DNA of 64,000 nt from Pontibacter deserti (GTDB lineage: Bacteria > Bacteroidota > Bacteroidia > Cytophagales > Hymenobacteraceae): NCBI RefSeq assembly GCF_023630255.1, contig NZ_JALPRS010000001.1:124001-188000 (forward strand), given 5' to 3'. Below, piece by piece: positions 51,331-59,580 of this stretch (the first letter of the stretch is position 1; every line of letters starts with the position of its first letter). The translations under genes were made by a program, and so were the position numbers. A model generated the notes under the pieces. That model was given only the letters and a program-made list of their open reading frames with translations. It did no database searches and was not told the origin of the DNA.

Positions 51331-52409
51331 GAGGCTATATTTATACTTGCCAACACCAAACCGTTTTGCTGCTCTAAGGCAAAATGTGCTTTATCGCCGT
51401 AATGCAGTTTTAAGCGTTCCCGTACATTTTGTAACCCAATGCCATTTCCGTTAAACACCGTGGTTTCTAATTTGCCGGTATTTTTAATGCTGATGATTAA
51501 ATCATTTTCCAACTGATGGCTTTCAATCCTAAGAATAGGAGAGGAGTCTATGGAGTTCATCAGGCCATGTTTAAATGCGTTCTCCAGCAGAGGCTGTAAA
51601 ATCATACCGGGCACCAGTATCTTTTCGGTTTCCGGCTGCACATCAAATTCAACTTTTAACCTGTCTTTAAAACGCACCAGTTCAATGTCGAGGTAGTGGC
51701 GGCAATACTCCAGTTCTTTGTGCAGGGGAATAAGCTGCTTTTCATTTTTATAAAGGCTGATGCGCAGCAGCTCGGCCAGTTTCGCCAGCATGTCGGTAGC
51801 TTCTTCGTTTTTGTTAGCCCGCACCATCATCGAAATGGTATTAAATGTGTTGAAGATAAAGTGGGGGTTTAGCTGCATGCGCAGCATCTGCAATTGGGTT
51901 TGTACCAGCTGCGACTGCAGTTCGGCATTAAGCTTGGCCTGTCTTTGATTTGCCTGGAGGTTTTCCCAGCCAAGCCAGGCTATAAAGATGACGATTGTCG
52001 TAAGCCAGCTGATAAAGAACAGTCTGGAGAAATGGTAAAATCCACCATCCCAGTAGCGTCCTGCCTCAAATGTGGTGTCAAAAGATATGATGGATGCCAG
52101 CAACCCGTAGCTTATCACACTTACAAAAGCATGAATGGCGGCGGCAGCTATAGTTAATAAAATGTATTTAACCCACTTATTTGGTGCCCCCGCTCTGCTT
52201 AGCAATTGCAGGTAAGGTACCGTTACAACACCCCAGACAATGTGAACGGCAATTTTATAGCTGCTATGCTGATACCATACAACAGGAGGAGTTGACGCAT
52301 GCATGTCCAGCAGCGTAGTGTATAAAACATAAAGAATTCCCACGAAAAGCCAGAATAGCAGGCTGGCAGGCCATTTATACTTGTGTAAGATTTCGCTTTT
52401 AATGGGCAT
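51327..52409 (-). CDS. LytS/YpdA-type sensor histidine kinase
   Basis: 360 residues from ATG 52409; an upstream TTG would add seven residues. About four hydrophobic segments occupy the first 150 residues. The phospho-acceptor motif LQMLRMQLNPHFIFNTFNTISMM is the His_kinase (PF06580) signature, and the HATPase is short, with LLENAFKHGLMNSID and NTGKLETTVFNGNGIGLQNVRERLKLHYG. It senses through the membrane region and controls the downstream LytTR regulator. In this phylum such pairs often regulate an adjacent TonB receptor; one starts 271 bases upstream. Confidence 0.93.
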   Translation of the reverse strand: MPIKSEILHKYKWPASLLFWLFVGILYVLYTTLLDMHASTPPVVWYQHSSYKIAVHIVWGVVTVPYLQLLSRAGAPNKWVKYILLTIAAAAIHAFVSVISYGLLASIISFDTTFEAGRYWDGGFYHFSRLFFISWLTTIVIFIAWLGWENLQANQRQAKLNAELQSQLVQTQLQMLRMQLNPHFIFNTFNTISMMVRANKNEEATDMLAKLAELLRISLYKNEKQLIPLHKELEYCRHYLDIELVRFKDRLKVEFDVQPETEKILVPGMILQPLLENAFKHGLMNSIDSSPILRIESHQLENDLIISIKNTGKLETTVFNGNGIGLQNVRERLKLHYGDKAHFALEQQNGLVLASINIAS

Positions 52410-52679
52410 TATACTTTGGTGTGTTGTCAAAATTACAGGAAAGTTATCAGAAAGTTTTTAAATGACTACCGACAGTACAAATTTTAGTATCGCCATTTTA
52501 TTGCGGTAAAATGCAGCAGTAAATTCTTGTTTTTAAGGCAGTACTGTTTGTTCTGTAACTCACAATTATACTCTTTAAAGCCATCAAAGTGAATACAAAA
52601 AGGTTTTTCATAGTTTTAGGTTGTACTAATGGTTTCTGATCACTACTTACTGATCACTGCTAACTGCTTCCTGTAATTA

Positions 52680-55115
52680 CTAATTCGACTGGCTGGCTCT
52701 GCGTTGTTCCTCTTCCGAGACGGAGCTTCTTCGGCGTAGCGGTTTTAGGTCTTTGTTGCCGAAGTTGTAGGTAAAGTTCAGGCGCACCTGGCGGCTTTCC
52801 CAGCGGCTATCCATGTCCATGTTCATGTTCGCGAAGTTTATGGTATTGCTCATCCTGCTAGTTTTAAAGATATCCGTTATACTTAACCGGATGCTGCCAC
52901 GCTGCTGTAAAACCTGTTTTTGTATGCCCAGGTTCACGTTGTAATTAGACTTTACATGATAGGCACCCATCACGGTAGGAGAATGGTAGAGGGCGCTCAG
53001 CTCCATCGATAAGCTATTTGGTAGTTTAAAGGAGTTGCTGGAGTTTACAGTCGTACTCAACTGCCCGATGTCAAGTTTCTCGCCCAGGAACACAGTGTTG
53101 AACTTGTTGTAGAACACGCTTACGCTGTTGTTGCTCACCCACCAGTTTGTTACTATAATCGGGGCAATCAGGCTCAGGTTATAATTGTAGAAGTCCTTGA
53201 AATTTTCTTTAGAGGCATACCCTATCCCTGTTTCATCATCCTGGTGGGTAATGTTTGTGAAGAAGTCTTTTGTTTGGCTGTAGCCAAGTGTTAAAGTATA
53301 GCTACTGTTATAGTTACCCGACAACTGTATGGTATTGGTAAACTGCGGCTGCAGGTATGGGTTACCCTGCACATATGTATAAGGGTCCATAAAGAAGATG
53401 AACGGGAACAGGTCGCGGTAAACCGGGCGGTCTACGCGGCGGCTATACGATAAGCCAATGTTATACTTTTCGTTTAGTTGCTGCCTTACCGAAATGCTCG
53501 GGAAAAACTTCAGGTAGTCTTTTTTGTCTGTGGCCTCCGCTCTTTCAGATTCTCCTTCGGCCATAGTATGCTCGGCGCGTAAGCCTGCCTGTATTCTGAA
53601 CTTGTTGATTTGTTTTGAAAAGTTTACGTATGCTGCACTGATGTTTTCTGTATAAAGGAAATCGTTTGTCCTGGTCTCGTCGGTTTTCCAACTATTATCC
53701 TGCAGTTCTTCATACAAAATATCGGTTTTGGTTTTTACATGGCTCAATTTTACGCCGGTTTCCAGTTGCGTGCCCTGGCCGAGTGGCAATGCATAATCGC
53801 TTTTCAACACAAGTATGGAAATATCGGCAGGCACATCGCTTCTCAGGGTCTGGCTGTAAGTTGGTTTGGCTGGGTTCGCGAAAGTAAAGTCCGTGGTAAT
53901 GTTATCGTTCTGCTGGAAACCGAAACTTGAGTAATCTACATCAGCGGTTATCTCATGGCCTTTCTGTGTAAAACTGTGCTTGTAGTTAGCGTTTAGCGTG
54001 TAGTTAAACCATTTCGTATCGATGTGGTTTTTTAGTTGCAAAGCAGAGTCTGGCGCGGCAGTCGGGTTACTTCTGAAGTCTGTGGTATTTCTGGGGTCTA
54101 CTTCCATGATGTAATTATTGCCATTGAAAAGTATGCCTAGCTGATCGTTTTTGCTTAAAGTAAAGTCTGCCCCGGCCTGGTAAGTATGGCTATGTGAAAA
54201 TGAAGGTCTGTAGTTAAACTGATCGAAATAAGTTGTCTGGCCTTCGTGCGTTACACTTCTTTTCAGATCAAGTGTTACATAGCGTTTGTTATACAGGTAG
54301 TTATAGTTGCCAAAGAGGTTAAAGTTATCGCCCCGGGTATTCAGGTTGATGCCTGCATTGGCTTTGCCATACTTGCCGTAGCCTGTGCCAGCCGCTATAC
54401 TTCCGTTGGTGCCATCGGCCAGGCCTTTTTTAAGCTTTATGTTGATGATACCTGCATTGCCGGCTGCATCATACTTTGCAGAAGCATGCGTGATAAGCTC
54501 CACTTTTTCCATGGTGTTGGCACTCATGCTACGAAGCAGGTTTGCCACCTCGGCTGCGGGTAAATTTGTCTGTTTCCCGTTAATGGTTACCAATACGCCC
54601 GTTCTCCCGTTCAGGGCAATGCCGCCATCCTGATCTATACTTACACCCGGGAGCTTCTCCAGTACCTCCAGTCCGTTGCCTCCGCTTGCCGCTATACTTT
54701 GGGCTACATCCAGCACCAGCTTGTCTTCCTGTACTTCCAGCAATGGCTTTTGCCCCTGCACCGTTACCTCTGCCAGCTGGTTTACAGTTGGTGTAAGCAT
54801 GATAGGATCAACATTGATAGGCTGTTCTGTTACCGTTATACTTTGGCTGAATGCCTGCTGATACCCCAGTTGCTTAACAGCGATAATGTAAGTGCCAGCC
54901 TTAATGGAGGTGAAATGGAATTTGCCTGACTCATCCGCTAGCGTACTTCCAACGGCAGCAGAATCCTTTGCCTGCAAAAGTATAACATTCGCATACTCTA
55001 TGGCCTTGCCCTCTGCATTTACTACGCTTCCATGTATGGCAGGTGCTTGTTGCGCATGTGCCTGCACCAACTGCAGCAGCACAAGCAGGAGAATAGTGGT
55101 TACTCGTTTTTTCAT
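52680..55115 (-). CDS. TonB-linked outer-membrane receptor (OMP_b-brl_3 type)
   Basis: 811 residues. Signal peptide MKKRVTTILLLVLLQLVQAHAQ. A carboxypeptidase-regulatory-like domain comes first (SVVNAEGKAIEYANVILLQAKDSA, SGKFHFTSIKAGTYIIAVKQLGYQQ). A TonB plug follows (GNGLEVLEKLPGVSIDQDGG, ITHASAKYDAAGNAGIINIKLKKG), then a beta-barrel and a polar basic tail. This is the barrel subtype without the canonical long TonB barrel. Substrate unknown. The LytS/LytTR pair is downstream on the same strand, and it may regulate or respond to this receptor. Confidence 0.9.
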   Translation of the reverse strand: MKKRVTTILLLVLLQLVQAHAQQAPAIHGSVVNAEGKAIEYANVILLQAKDSAAVGSTLADESGKFHFTSIKAGTYIIAVKQLGYQQAFSQSITVTEQPINVDPIMLTPTVNQLAEVTVQGQKPLLEVQEDKLVLDVAQSIAASGGNGLEVLEKLPGVSIDQDGGIALNGRTGVLVTINGKQTNLPAAEVANLLRSMSANTMEKVELITHASAKYDAAGNAGIINIKLKKGLADGTNGSIAAGTGYGKYGKANAGINLNTRGDNFNLFGNYNYLYNKRYVTLDLKRSVTHEGQTTYFDQFNYRPSFSHSHTYQAGADFTLSKNDQLGILFNGNNYIMEVDPRNTTDFRSNPTAAPDSALQLKNHIDTKWFNYTLNANYKHSFTQKGHEITADVDYSSFGFQQNDNITTDFTFANPAKPTYSQTLRSDVPADISILVLKSDYALPLGQGTQLETGVKLSHVKTKTDILYEELQDNSWKTDETRTNDFLYTENISAAYVNFSKQINKFRIQAGLRAEHTMAEGESERAEATDKKDYLKFFPSISVRQQLNEKYNIGLSYSRRVDRPVYRDLFPFIFFMDPYTYVQGNPYLQPQFTNTIQLSGNYNSSYTLTLGYSQTKDFFTNITHQDDETGIGYASKENFKDFYNYNLSLIAPIIVTNWWVSNNSVSVFYNKFNTVFLGEKLDIGQLSTTVNSSNSFKLPNSLSMELSALYHSPTVMGAYHVKSNYNVNLGIQKQVLQQRGSIRLSITDIFKTSRMSNTINFANMNMDMDSRWESRQVRLNFTYNFGNKDLKPLRRRSSVSEEEQRRASQSN

Positions 55116-55319
55116 AGTTTATCGGTTTTAGGAATGGTGGTGTTCGGTTATGATAGAACCTGTGCAAAGATGCTTTGCCTGCAGCGGGAGGACAATGGAA
55201 ATGATGTGAGATGCCTGATAATTGCTGTGCTTGTGCTGAATGATGCAGTGTAGGAGAATGGCAGGTAGAGGCTGAATGATTTTCCGTATCTAGGAGGAAG
55301 TTAATATACCCTGAAAACA

Positions 55320-55353
55320 AAAAGCCTTGCAAATTTTCATCTGCAAGGCTTTT
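55320..55353 (-). terminator. Intrinsic terminator of tRNA-Leu(CAA)
   Basis: AAAAGCCTTGCA (55320-55331) pairs with TGCAAGGCTTTT (55342-55353). On the minus strand the stem is followed by a T tract. It lies ten bases after the tRNA 3' end. Confidence 0.88.
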
Positions 55354-55362
55354 ATACTTTAG

Positions 55363-55447
55363 TGGTACCCAGAGCCGGGGTCGAACCGGCACAACCGAAG
55401 TTATTGGTGTTTGAGACCAACGCGTCTACCAATTCCGCCATCTGGGC
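55363..55447 (-). tRNA. tRNA-Leu (anticodon CAA)
   Basis: Read on the minus strand from 55447: acceptor GCCCAGA pairs with TCTGGGT (G1-T72 wobble), the D arm has AATTGGTAGACGC, the anticodon stem/loop is TTGGT-CTCAAAC-ACCAA with anticodon CAA, and a class II variable arm and T arm GCCGG-TTCGACC-CCGGC follow. CCA is encoded at the 3' end. It decodes UUG. A terminator follows at once, so it is the last element of its transcript, which may begin with hscB and pass through the tRNA remnant. Confidence 0.95.
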
Positions 55448-55469
55448 TTGTTAGTTCTAAACTTTGGTT

Positions 55470-55498
55470 TGGTAGTGCCCAGAGCCTGTAGTCGAACT
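55470..55498 (-). pseudogene. Degenerate 3' half of a tRNA
   Basis: On the plus strand TGGTAGTGCCCAGAGCC and AGTCGAAC align with the 3' part of the tRNA-Leu(CAA) gene next to it (TGGTACCCAGAGCC, GGTCGAAC), with a three-base insertion and several changes. The 5' half is absent and hscB ends 18 bases away. This looks like a decayed tandem tRNA copy. Confidence 0.65.
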
Positions 55499-55516
55499 AA
55501 AAATGCTGTTCCTCTT

Positions 55517-56047
55517 TCAGGAACGTCCTGCAAACTTAGATAAAGTTTCCTGAATACGCAACAGGTATTTTTTCTTCAGATAGTAGGTTTTTACTTCAGC
55601 CAGGGCCTCTTCTTTTGTAAAGCCGTGTAACTCAGGGTATCGCTGCAATACCGGCAAAATATCGTTATCCAGCTGGGCAACTATACCTGTACTTTTCTCG
55701 CCTATCTCGTGCAGTTTAGCAGCGTCAAAATCAAATTCCAGTTCCATCAGCTCCTCGTTAATTTCCATCATATCCATCAAAAAGTCCGAAGGAATCTCAT
55801 TCTTCCCTTCCTCCAGCAAGCCGTGCTCTTTTAAAATATACTGCATGCGCAGGTCAGCATCCGATAGTGTGCGGTAGGCATTGGTGTTTAGGGTAGATAG
55901 CTGCAGAATTTCCTGTTGTTTTTCGGGGCTTTCATTGGCGTAAAAGTCAGGGTGGTACTCGCGGCTAAGCTGGTAATATTTGTTCTTTATGGCTTTCTCG
56001 TCAAGTATAAAACTTTCAGGTATATTATAAAACTCGAAGTAGTTCAT
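55517..56047 (-). CDS. hscB: Fe-S cluster co-chaperone HscB
   Basis: 176 residues. J domain first with H32-P-D34 in SREYHPDFY, then ILQLSTLNTNAYRTLSDADLRMQYIL, and the C-terminal HscB oligomerisation domain (LMDMMEINEELMELEFDFDAAK). It stimulates HscA in handing Fe-S clusters from the scaffold IscU. No hscA, iscU or fdx lies nearby in the window, so the gene is detached from the usual isc cluster, as is common in this phylum. Monocistronic; upstream is a 0.8-kb repeat region. Confidence 0.92.
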   Translation of the reverse strand: MNYFEFYNIPESFILDEKAIKNKYYQLSREYHPDFYANESPEKQQEILQLSTLNTNAYRTLSDADLRMQYILKEHGLLEEGKNEIPSDFLMDMMEINEELMELEFDFDAAKLHEIGEKSTGIVAQLDNDILPVLQRYPELHGFTKEEALAEVKTYYLKKKYLLRIQETLSKFAGRS

Positions 56048-56836
56048 AGTTCAGTTTTAGTTAGCTTCTTCTCTGATGTAATAAAAGCATGCGGTTTACG
56101 CCTATAAAGGTACAGCAAAAGCCTATAGTTTGTTTGATTCAATTTCTAAGTTCCCAAAGCGAGTGAAGTTCATGGGAACGTCTTGGGTTATAGTTTCATA
56201 ATTACCGCAGTCCAACCACCCCTTTATCCCCTCCTTGTCTAAGGCGGGGAGTTTTTAGTTCTTGTTATAGTTGACTTTCTAGTTCTATAGTTTCCGGTTA
56301 TCATCCCCCTTCACCCCCTTCAAAGGGGGACTTTTCAGGTTTAGCTATAATTTGGTTTATAGTTCTATGGTTTCAGTCTATGAGCGGACAGGTCGCGACC
56401 TGTCCCTACGAAATTATGACCACGATAAAACTCGAAGCTTATTGTTTCAAACTATAGTTAAGCGGTAACTATGAGAAAGATCACAGTCTTTGGGTTGAGC
56501 GCCTTGTAAATATCTGGTGCCGAATAGGCATTGCGACTTTAGGAGCAAAAGAGATTTGCACAGCGCGATGCCCGAAGACGGGGCCTCCCGGCCATGAGGG
56601 CACCGAAGCAAACTATAGAACTATAGGTAAGTAAAGCTCCTAGGATTAGTTGAAGTTTGGAAGGATAGCTTGGTTTAGGCGAGTATAAACTTAGCTATAA
56701 GACATATAAGATCCTTCGACTTCGCTCAGGATGACAAAACAAGCAATATAAGGCACATATGCTCCCTGGGTTAAGCTCGAAATAACAGAGAGGTAAAACG
56801 CTGTCCTGAGCTATGCAGCCACCCAGGTCTATAGAT
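56048..56836. repeat. Repeat-rich intergenic region, at least five palindromic elements
   Basis: No gene is supported in 789 bases. Elements: a CCCCTCCTTG-type stem at 56226-56252; a CCCCTTCAAAGGGGG element at 56301-56335 that matches the arm at 25836; a perfect 20-bp palindrome with GGACAGGTCGCGACC at 56386-56405; a GC-rich element at 56565-56609; and ATCCTTCGACTTCGCTCAGG followed by ATGACA near 56711-56736. AACTATA/TATAGTT words are dense between them. Similar short elements are frequent in genomes of this phylum (recollection). Confidence 0.75.
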
Positions 56837-57127
56837 TTATACATCTACCTGCACATTAGACCAGGCCTGTGGCTTATCGGCAAAAAGGGCTTTGGTGGCT
56901 TTCCATACCTGCCCGAAAAGCTCGGAATCGCGGTAGTTGTTCAGGTGTTCTTCCGAGTCCCACAAACTATAGGTGCTGTACACGTTAGGGTGATTCAGGT
57001 CCTGTAATAACTCTACATGGTTGCAGCCTTCAAATGCACGAATCTTGTCCTTAGAAGTTCGGAATATCTCCAGGAACTCCCCGGTCTTCTCCGGCTGAAA
57101 CGTCATCCGTACGATGCGAATAAGCAT
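56837..57127 (-). CDS. ABM-domain putative monooxygenase (quinol monooxygenase type)
   Basis: 96 residues with an antibiotic-biosynthesis-monooxygenase dimeric alpha/beta barrel: LIRIVRMTFQPEKTGEFLEIF at the N-terminus, FEGCNHVELLQDLNHPNVYSTYSLWDSEEHLNNYRDSELF in the middle. This is the pattern of small YgiN-like proteins, some of which act as cofactor-independent quinol monooxygenases. No partner enzyme adjoins it. Single gene between a repeat region and an 8-bp repeat tract. Confidence 0.82.
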   Translation of the reverse strand: MLIRIVRMTFQPEKTGEFLEIFRTSKDKIRAFEGCNHVELLQDLNHPNVYSTYSLWDSEEHLNNYRDSELFGQVWKATKALFADKPQAWSNVQVDV

Positions 57128-57193
57128 AATTATGAATAATTGGATTTTGAATAACTGAATGTGAAAGTAAAGTTAATTTTTTATACCTGCTTT

Positions 57194-57225
57194 ATTCAAT
57201 CATTCGGTTATTCAGTCATTCAACA
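57194..57225. repeat. Degenerate 8-bp tandem repeat (four units ATTCxxxx)
   Basis: Four 8-base units starting with ATTC follow each other exactly: ATTCAATC, ATTCGGTT, ATTCAGTC, ATTCAACA. They lie in the gap between the ABM-domain gene and the SAM hydrolase stop codon. Confidence 0.7.
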
Positions 57226-57230
57226 TTAAC

Positions 57231-58007
57231 TCAACTCCCCGGGTAAAAGCGAACGTCTATTTGTGAGTCGAAACCTAGACCTAATAGCTCGGCGGCGTGG
57301 CCTTTGTTAATGCCGATACACAACTGGTTTTGGGAGTTAAAAATACAGCAGCAGTCGCCGTCGTCTACTTGTGTATAGTTAGGGTGGATGCGGCCAATCG
57401 TTTCACGGCCAAAATGTATTGTAAAAGTTCTGCCATGGGCTATCGTGTCCACGCTATCGCGGGTTATGTTTGTAATGAGGTTTCCGTAGCGGTCTACATG
57501 AATGACGTGTCCCATAATGGAGTGATCGTTCAGGCGCAGCTGCCGGTTAAGTAGCTGACGTATAGCTGTAGTTCGTTCGCCAAGTACTTCTATATCGCCG
57601 CCTTTTGCCAGGTATACAGCAGCAGGGGCCAACAGATCTTTTACCGGGAAAGGCATCAACGGGTCCTGCGCATTCAGTTCCACTACCAGTTCAGGTTGCC
57701 CGTCTGTAATAAGCGATAACAAACCATTGTCGGGTAAAAGGAAGTAATGCCCGTTGTGACGAGCCGCATGGTAACGACCATTTTTACTGCCATGTGTATC
57801 AACACCAACCAAATGTACCGTGCCTTCCGGGAAGTCCTGGTACACGGAGCCAAGGACGAACTCCGCATGGGCTATGTTAAAAGGTTCGATCGCGTGGGTG
57901 ATATCAACGATCTTACATTCAGCGTCTTGAGAAAGCAATTTTGCCTTTACTGCCGCCACATAATGATCAGTATATCCAAAATCAGATATAAACGTAATTA
58001 CAGCCAT
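57231..58007 (-). CDS. SAM hydroxide adenosyltransferase (DUF62/SAM hydrolase)
   Basis: 258 residues. Family motifs: ITFISDFGYTDHYVAAVKAKLL at the N-terminus with the Asp that binds the ribose, VDITHAIEPFNIAHAEFVLGSVYQDFPEGTVHLVGVDTHGS, DNGLLSLI and HVIHVDRYGNLITNI. These enzymes split S-adenosylmethionine with water to adenosine and methionine, and are homologues of the fluorinase/chlorinase. The residues needed for halogen use cannot be judged here, so the hydroxide type is assumed. It is divergent from phoH. Confidence 0.9.
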   Translation of the reverse strand: MAVITFISDFGYTDHYVAAVKAKLLSQDAECKIVDITHAIEPFNIAHAEFVLGSVYQDFPEGTVHLVGVDTHGSKNGRYHAARHNGHYFLLPDNGLLSLITDGQPELVVELNAQDPLMPFPVKDLLAPAAVYLAKGGDIEVLGERTTAIRQLLNRQLRLNDHSIMGHVIHVDRYGNLITNITRDSVDTIAHGRTFTIHFGRETIGRIHPNYTQVDDGDCCCIFNSQNQLCIGINKGHAAELLGLGFDSQIDVRFYPGS

Positions 58008-58104
58008 CTTTAGAACTATAATTTAGATAAATTTGTAAGTATATAAACCAAATTTCTTTAAATTAAAGAAAATATAACCAACATTCTATATAAGAGCTAA
58101 ACAT

Positions 58105-59136
58105 TTGGTAGAGAAAGTAATAACACTCGAAAATATTTCCCTGATTGACTTCCTGGGAACCGAAAATCAGAATATAAAACAACTGGCTGCCGCGTTTCCT
58201 AGCAGCAAAATCATATCAAGAGGTAACGAGATCAAAATTCAGGGTCAGACGCCTGAGATCACTAAAATCCACGAAATTCTTTCGTCGCTGATAGACCATT
58301 ACCACAAGTTCGGGAAGATTACGCATAACAGCGTAAATAGATACCTTTCTTCGGATTCTTTTACCGATGAAGAAGTGATTGTTACATCGCCGGACGTAAT
58401 TGTGTATGGTTCTAAAGGCGGTGTGATAAAGGCGAAAACACCTAATCAGCAGAAGCTGGTAGATGCCGTGGAGAAGAACGACCTGGTGTTTGCGCTGGGG
58501 CCTGCCGGTACTGGTAAAACCTATGTGTCGGTGGCGATGGCGGTGCGTGCCCTGAAGAATAAGGAAGTAAAGAAGATCATCATCTCCAGACCAGTGGTGG
58601 AAGCGGGCGAGAGCCTTGGTTTCCTGCCGGGAGATATGAAGGAGAAGGTAGATCCTTATCTGCGCCCGATCTATGATGCCTTGGAAGACATGATTCCGGT
58701 TGAAAAGCTGAAGTATTACCAGGAAAACAAGATCATCGAAATTGCACCGCTCGCATACATGCGTGGCCGTACCCTTAACAATGCATTTGTGCTGCTGGAT
58801 GAAGCCCAGAACACGACGCCAGCTCAGATGAAGATGTTTTTAACGCGTATGGGGCCGAACGCCAAACTGATGGTGAACGGAGACTGGTCGCAGATCGACT
58901 TACCGCGTAACCAGCGTTCCGGTTTGATGGAGGCCCTGAACATTCTTCGCGGTGTAAAAGGTATTGGCGTTGTGGAAATGACAGCTGATGACGTGGTGCG
59001 CCACCGCCTGGTAAAAGATATTGTGAATGCTTATACCAAGCTGGAGGAAGAGCGCCGTGCTAAGCGCGATGCACAGGCTGAAGAAGACGAAAAGAATGGT
59101 GTAGTTAACCATAAACGTGTAAGACAGAACGCATAA
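58105..59136 (+). CDS. phoH: PhoH-family ATPase
   Basis: 343 residues. The start is TTG 58105 (MVEKVITLENISLIDFLG); homologues begin similarly, and no ATG lies nearby. N-terminal KH-like region ISRGNEIKIQGQTPEI, then a P-loop ATPase with GPAGTGKTYVSVAMAV, Walker B VLLDEAQNTTPAQMK and MVNGDWSQIDLPRNQRSGL. PhoH proteins are linked to RNA metabolism and phosphate-starvation response, though the exact reaction is unsettled. TAAATTTG at 58028-58035 matches a -7 element. The GNAT gene starts 15 bases after the stop. Confidence 0.93.
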   Translation: MVEKVITLENISLIDFLGTENQNIKQLAAAFPSSKIISRGNEIKIQGQTPEITKIHEILSSLIDHYHKFGKITHNSVNRYLSSDSFTDEEVIVTSPDVIVYGSKGGVIKAKTPNQQKLVDAVEKNDLVFALGPAGTGKTYVSVAMAVRALKNKEVKKIIISRPVVEAGESLGFLPGDMKEKVDPYLRPIYDALEDMIPVEKLKYYQENKIIEIAPLAYMRGRTLNNAFVLLDEAQNTTPAQMKMFLTRMGPNAKLMVNGDWSQIDLPRNQRSGLMEALNILRGVKGIGVVEMTADDVVRHRLVKDIVNAYTKLEEERRAKRDAQAEEDEKNGVVNHKRVRQNA

Positions 59137-59151
59137 TCTATTTCAGGTTAC

Positions 59152-59580
59152 ATGATACAGGTTATAAGAGCTGAGCAGGAGCAGGACCTGAAGAAGGCTT
59201 TCCAGATACGTGAGCAGGTATTTGTGGAAGAGCAGAAAGTGCCTCGTGATGCCGAAAATGATGCTTTCGAAGATATCGCAAACCACTACTTAGCTACCTG
59301 CGAAGGTGTGCCGTGTGGGGCTGCCCGCTGGCGCATAACCGACCAGGGTGTAAAACTTGAGCGCTTTGCAGTGCTGCCTGACTATAGAAACAAGCAGGTT
59401 GGTGCTGAAGTCTTGAAAGCTGTCTTAAACGATGTAAAAGCAGAGCAGGCTGACAAAAAGATATACCTGAATGCGCAGTTACCAGCGGTAAACTTTTATA
59501 AGCGGAACGGCTTTGTAACGGAAGGCGACATGTTCACAGAATGCGATATCCAGCACTATAAAATGGTATTTGTGGGCTGA
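59152..59580 (+). CDS. GNAT family N-acetyltransferase
   Basis: 142 residues. The N-terminal FQIREQVFVEEQKVPRDAENDAFEDIANHYLA has the ElaA-like Arg-Glu-x-VF-V-EEQ start; motif A is RFAVLPDYRNKQVGAEVLKAVL, and NFYKRNGFVTEGDMFTECDIQHYKM ends it. Substrate unknown. It follows phoH by 15 bases and its stop overlaps the comEC start (TGATG), so phoH, this gene and comEC are probably one transcript. Confidence 0.9.
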   Translation: MIQVIRAEQEQDLKKAFQIREQVFVEEQKVPRDAENDAFEDIANHYLATCEGVPCGAARWRITDQGVKLERFAVLPDYRNKQVGAEVLKAVLNDVKAEQADKKIYLNAQLPAVNFYKRNGFVTEGDMFTECDIQHYKMVFVG

